DNA of 8,897 nt from Alphaproteobacteria bacterium. GTDB taxonomy: Bacteria > Pseudomonadota > Alphaproteobacteria > SMXP01. This document shows, one piece after another, positions 5,919 to 8,897 of this stretch. The stretch lies in contig SMXP01000165.1 in NCBI GenBank assembly GCA_004356335.1, positions 1 to 8,897 on the forward strand, given 5' to 3'. Both the position numbers and the translations under genes were made by a program. How positions within the stretch are numbered: the stretch's first letter is position 1; every line of letters starts with the position of its first letter. The notes beneath the pieces are model-generated. The model was not told the origin of the DNA and made no database searches. It worked only from the letters and a program-made list of their open reading frames with translations.

Positions 5919-6024
5919 CTAGAGCGCATTCACAAAAAGTGTACGCGGTTTTTGGGTTCGAATGCGCGACCAAACAAAGACTTAGGGTCCGGTTTTGATT
6001 CTATCAAAACCGGAAGGACCCTAG
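5919..6024 (+). repeat. Mosaic palindromic repeat, type B, copy 1 (supplies the receptor stop codon)
   Basis: This 106-bp element, the same length as type A, has CTAG at both ends. Left module: GCGCATTC/GAATGCGC stem with inner CAAAAA/TTTTTG pairing. Right module: GGGTCC and GGTTTTGAT paired with ATCAAAACC and GGACCC. The linker GCGACCAAACAAAGACTTAG (5966-5985) is identical to that in the type A copy at 199-218. The terminal CTAG (6021-6024) overlaps the end of the TonB receptor gene, and its complement provides the TAG stop after the last Phe codon. It matches the copy at 8785-8891 in reverse orientation with 4 substitutions and one inserted base. Confidence 0.93.
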
Positions 6025-8486
6025 AAACTCGCCCGCACGGTGACGCCGTAAGTGCGCGGCTCGTTGGGATAGGCGTAGAGCTTACCGGTTTGCAACACGC
6101 CGTCGAACGATAGGGGAATCCATTCCGCGTCGGTCAGGTTCTTGCCCCAGACCGAAATCTCGAACCGGCCGTCGTCAACGACAAGGCCGACGCGGGCGCC
6201 TATTGTGGTGTATCCGTCGTCCAACGAGCGCGGATCATTGGTTGTCGCCGTGATGAAATCACTGCGGTAGGTCAAGTCGCCGCGCACAAAGCCGGTGACC
6301 ATATCGGTGATCGGTTGTTCCACCGTGGCGGCAAAGTGAGCGGTCCAATCGGGTGTTTGCGGCGTCCGATCACCCGACCGGTCGCACGATCCGGGGAGCA
6401 GACCGGTGGAGACTTCGAACGCCTGACAGGGGCCCGATTCGAACTTTTTGAACTCGGAATCTTGCCACGTGACCATCGACTGCAGTGTCAGCCAATCGGT
6501 GGGAACGGCTGTGGCTTCGAATTCGATGCCTTTGGATTCAACCTTACCGGCGTTTTGAACCAGGAAGCCGGTGCCGATGAACGTGGTATCCTGAAAATCG
6601 TTATACTTGGCGATATAACCGGCCAGATTGACGCGCAATCGGTCGTCAAAGAACTGGCCTTTGAGTCCGATCTCGTAAGAGTCGACCTTTTCCGGCTTGA
6701 ACAGGAAGTTGCCCGAAACCACACGCGCCACATTGGTGCCGCCCGATTTATAGCCTCGGCTATAGGACGCATAGGTTTGGATGTCGGGGGTCCATTGATA
6801 TTGGATCTTGGCGGTGCCCGTCACTTCCGAATCGTTGAGTCTTATGTCGAAATCCGCAACCGGTGTGGTCGGCTGGAAGCTGGCAAATCCCAACGGCACT
6901 GTCCCTGGCGGAACAGGCGGGGGAGCTAGGGGAATATTTGGGACGCCGAATATGGTCACCGGAATGAACGCCCCAAGTCCGCCGGGTAAAAACCCGGTGC
7001 CGCCGGGCGGAATTTCAGTAAAGGTGGAGGCCAGGTCTTTACGCTCCTTGGTGAAGCGAATGCCGCCGGTCAAGCTCAGCTTTTCCGTAACGTCGTATGT
7101 GCCTTGGGCGAACAGGGCCCAGCTGCGGTGATCCTGCTTGTGGAAATCGTTGACCCCAGTGCCATCGGCGAACAGACCGAGCGAAGCGACTGAACCCGGA
7201 CCGCCGGCCAGCGCCACGGAACCAGACGGCAGTCCGCCCAGGGCTTCAACAACAGCCGGGAAAATCAGCTCTATATAGGCGTCGGTATCGGCGCCAAAGC
7301 GAAGTTGCTCGTCCATATCCAGGTCTTGGCTGAAGAAATAGAAACCAGCCAGCCATTCAAATCGATCCGCGTCGTTGTTCTGAATGCGGATTTCCTGGGT
7401 GATGGCGCTTTGATCGAAATCCCGGCTGTTTAGCGGAACGATGTCGAGATTGGTGAAATCGGCATCAATGGCGCCAAAGAAGTCATAAGTTCGATAAGCG
7501 GTAATGGAAGTCAGGGTGACATTGCCGATGTCCCAATTGATCTCCAAAGACACGCCGAAATCTTCCGCTTTGCTGATCGGGTCATCATTGATGGCGACGT
7601 CGCGGTCAAAGAAATCGTCACCGGAAAGGATCGTCGGTATATTGCCCGACGACAGGCCTAAACCGCCAAACAACGGTACCGCGGCCAACGCGGCGTCGGT
7701 CGGTCCGTTAACGAACGCCACCCCGCCGCAACAAACTTCATCCATTTCGCTGTAGTCGACGATCAATCGGGCTTCGAAAGTGTCTGTCGGGTTCAACAAA
7801 AGCTGTCCTTTGAGGCTCCAGCGATTGCGATCGTTGAGTTTGGTATCGAGGTGGAGGTTATGGATATAGCCGTCCCGATCGGTAAAAATACCGGTCACTC
7901 TGAGCGCCGCTTTGTCGCCCAAGGGTCCGGTCACCGTCGCCCGGGTGTTGATATAGTCGTAATTGCCGTAGGACACTTCGGCGCTGCCGCCGAACTCATA
8001 TTCCGGTTTTTTGGTGATGATGTTGATCGTACCGGCAATGGTGTTGCGGCCGAACAACGTGCTTTGCGGCCCGCGCAACACTTCGACCCGCTCTAAATCG
8101 GGCATGTCGAATATGCCGGCGCCGGTGCGCGACCGATAGACGCCGTCGATGAAAATGCCGACCGAGGGTTCAAAGCCCGCATTGTTGCCCGACGTGCCGA
8201 TGCCACGAAGAATGATCGTCGTTTGAGTTGCACTTTGTGACTGGGTGAAATAAAGCCCGGGCGTATAATTTTCGAGATCGAAGATATCCTCAAAACCGAT
8301 GTCCTGCAGGAAATCGGACTCAAAAGCCGACACCGCAATGGGCACATCCTGCAAACTCTCCGCACGCTTTTGCGCCGTGACGACCAGCTCGTCGATCTGT
8401 GCTTGGGCTGGCGTGGTGATCGCACCGCTTAGAACAACGATACCAAGTGCGGCATATAGATATATACGATATGGGGCCTTTATCAT
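6021..8486 (-). CDS. TonB-dependent outer-membrane receptor, substrate unknown
   Basis: The full-length 821-residue protein has a signal peptide at 1-29 (core LYAALGIVVLSGAI, cleavage near AQA/Q). The TonB box IDELVVTAQKR follows at 31-41 and the plug domain at about 45-165, with VGIFIDGVYRSR, LERVEVLRGPQSTLFGRN and AGTINIITKKP. A 22-strand barrel follows, with the late signature VWGKNLTDAEW and a terminal Phe (VRASF) as needed for barrel assembly. Known role: energised uptake of bulky or scarce substrates. This subgroup is abundant in sphingomonads and often tied to catabolic loci rather than siderophores. Proline- and glycine-rich runs (IPLAPPPVPPGTVPLG and nearby) and Cys252-Cys253 probably lie in extracellular loops. 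The ribosome binding site GGAAG lies 5 nt before ATG 8486. The stop codon is shared with the adjoining repeat. Proximity suggests it may import the substrate of the flavoenzyme (inference). Confidence 0.95.
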   Translation of the reverse strand: MIKAPYRIYLYAALGIVVLSGAITTPAQAQIDELVVTAQKRAESLQDVPIAVSAFESDFLQDIGFEDIFDLENYTPGLYFTQSQSATQTTIILRGIGTSGNNAGFEPSVGIFIDGVYRSRTGAGIFDMPDLERVEVLRGPQSTLFGRNTIAGTINIITKKPEYEFGGSAEVSYGNYDYINTRATVTGPLGDKAALRVTGIFTDRDGYIHNLHLDTKLNDRNRWSLKGQLLLNPTDTFEARLIVDYSEMDEVCCGGVAFVNGPTDAALAAVPLFGGLGLSSGNIPTILSGDDFFDRDVAINDDPISKAEDFGVSLEINWDIGNVTLTSITAYRTYDFFGAIDADFTNLDIVPLNSRDFDQSAITQEIRIQNNDADRFEWLAGFYFFSQDLDMDEQLRFGADTDAYIELIFPAVVEALGGLPSGSVALAGGPGSVASLGLFADGTGVNDFHKQDHRSWALFAQGTYDVTEKLSLTGGIRFTKERKDLASTFTEIPPGGTGFLPGGLGAFIPVTIFGVPNIPLAPPPVPPGTVPLGFASFQPTTPVADFDIRLNDSEVTGTAKIQYQWTPDIQTYASYSRGYKSGGTNVARVVSGNFLFKPEKVDSYEIGLKGQFFDDRLRVNLAGYIAKYNDFQDTTFIGTGFLVQNAGKVESKGIEFEATAVPTDWLTLQSMVTWQDSEFKKFESGPCQAFEVSTGLLPGSCDRSGDRTPQTPDWTAHFAATVEQPITDMVTGFVRGDLTYRSDFITATTNDPRSLDDGYTTIGARVGLVVDDGRFEISVWGKNLTDAEWIPLSFDGVLQTGKLYAYPNEPRTYGVTVRASF

Positions 8487-8579
8487 GTTTTCTTCCCGTC
8501 TTTGGAATGCCCTTCACCACTTGCGTTTGGTGGATCCGGACTTTTCTTCTCAATCCCATCGAATGCCGAATAGGGTGCT

Positions 8580-8685
8580 CTAGAGCGTTTCCGAACTTAA
8601 CAGAATCGCGAAAACGCTCTAAGTCCTTGTTTGGTCGCATTTTCTTAACGCGAACCGGTGTCCACTTCGCTCGAAAATGCTCCAG
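8580..8685 (-). repeat. Mosaic palindromic repeat, type A, copy 2 (upstream of the TonB receptor)
   Basis: This 106-bp element is the reverse complement of the one at 152-257, with about 4 differences, and has the same two-module layout and linker. One end is CTAG and the other has decayed to CCAG. It lies 94 bp upstream of the receptor start, so it is in or next to the promoter or leader. It also generates spurious open frames on both strands (8447-8806 plus, 8320-8700 minus). These encode the same repeat peptide (RPNKDLERFRDS on one strand, SRKRSKSLFGRIFLT on the other) as at 152-257. Confidence 0.92.
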
Positions 8686-8784
8686 AGGGCTAGAATGCAC
8701 TCAAGGGCTTTCTTTAAGGTTAATGGGTTTGGTCGTCAGAATAAGGGGTCCGGGCCGTTTTAGACGAGGAGGCTGGTTTTCCAT

Positions 8785-8891
8785 CTTAGGGTCTTTCCGG
8801 TTTTGATAGAATCAAAATCCGACCCTAAGTCTTTGTTTTGTCGCGCATTCGAACCCAAAAACCGCGTACACTTTTTGTGAATGCGCTCTAG
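8785..8891 (-). repeat. Mosaic palindromic repeat, type B, copy 2
   Basis: This 107-bp element is the reverse complement of 5919-6024 with 4 substitutions and one inserted T near its left end (CTTAGGG instead of CTAGGG). It ends in CTAG at 8888-8891. The hairpin module GCGCATTC to GAATGCGC is identical to the other two copies in the window. The 99 bp between this element and the previous one (8686-8784) show no gene or clear signal. Confidence 0.92.
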
Positions 8892-8897
8892 GGCGCA

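Noticed and set aside
152..8891. Repeats as a CRISPR array or insertion sequence
   Set aside because: Copies are dispersed, in both orientations and far apart, with no spacers. None encodes a transposase and none exceeds 155 bp.

Overview
The window looks like part of an alphaproteobacterial chromosome of moderate GC content. The evidence is a sphingomonad-like TonB-dependent receptor, a cobalamin riboswitch ahead of a btuB-type gene, and a dense family of intergenic palindromic repeats of the kind known from alphaproteobacteria (RIME- or RPE-like). Genus and order cannot be read from the sequence.

Layout, left to right. Positions 1-282 (minus) hold the 5' end of a btuB-like outer-membrane cobalamin receptor that runs off the window. 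Its leader contains a well-formed cobalamin riboswitch (462-662, minus) and a stem-loop that masks the ribosome binding site (290-321). A 106-bp repeat (152-257) lies in frame inside its signal-peptide coding region. Next comes a GntR/HutC-type regulator with a UTRA domain (901-1698, minus). A 700-bp divergent intergenic region follows, with two repeats, several dyads and a candidate promoter. It leads to a putidaredoxin/adrenodoxin-type [2Fe-2S] ferredoxin (2404-2724, plus) and then a large FMN/[4Fe-4S]/FAD oxidoreductase of the Old Yellow Enzyme / 2,4-dienoyl-CoA reductase / trimethylamine dehydrogenase superfamily (2895-4886, plus). Facing it on the minus strand are an unrecognised 247-residue protein (4942-5685), a probable intrinsic terminator (5843-5879) and an 821-residue TonB-dependent receptor (6021-8486).

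Functional reading (inference): the GntR regulator, ferredoxin, flavin oxidoreductase, unknown protein and TonB receptor could form a small locus for uptake and redox conversion of one poorly permeating substrate. The regulator would sense the substrate or a product. The oxidoreductase has substitutions at catalytic positions of both the dienoyl-CoA reductases and the amine dehydrogenases, so its substrate is open.

The most unusual content is the repeat family. Six full-size or enlarged two-module copies plus one single-module copy occupy nearly every intergenic boundary. They start and/or end in CTAG and are built from interchangeable hairpin modules joined by a shared 20-bp linker. One copy lies in frame in the btuB-like signal peptide, and removing one CTAG plus the interior (102 bp) restores an ordinary signal peptide. 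Another copy overlaps the receptor gene so that the terminal CTAG supplies the stop codon. Together these suggest insertion at CTAG with duplication of the target. No tRNA, rRNA, CRISPR array, transposase or integrase is visible.
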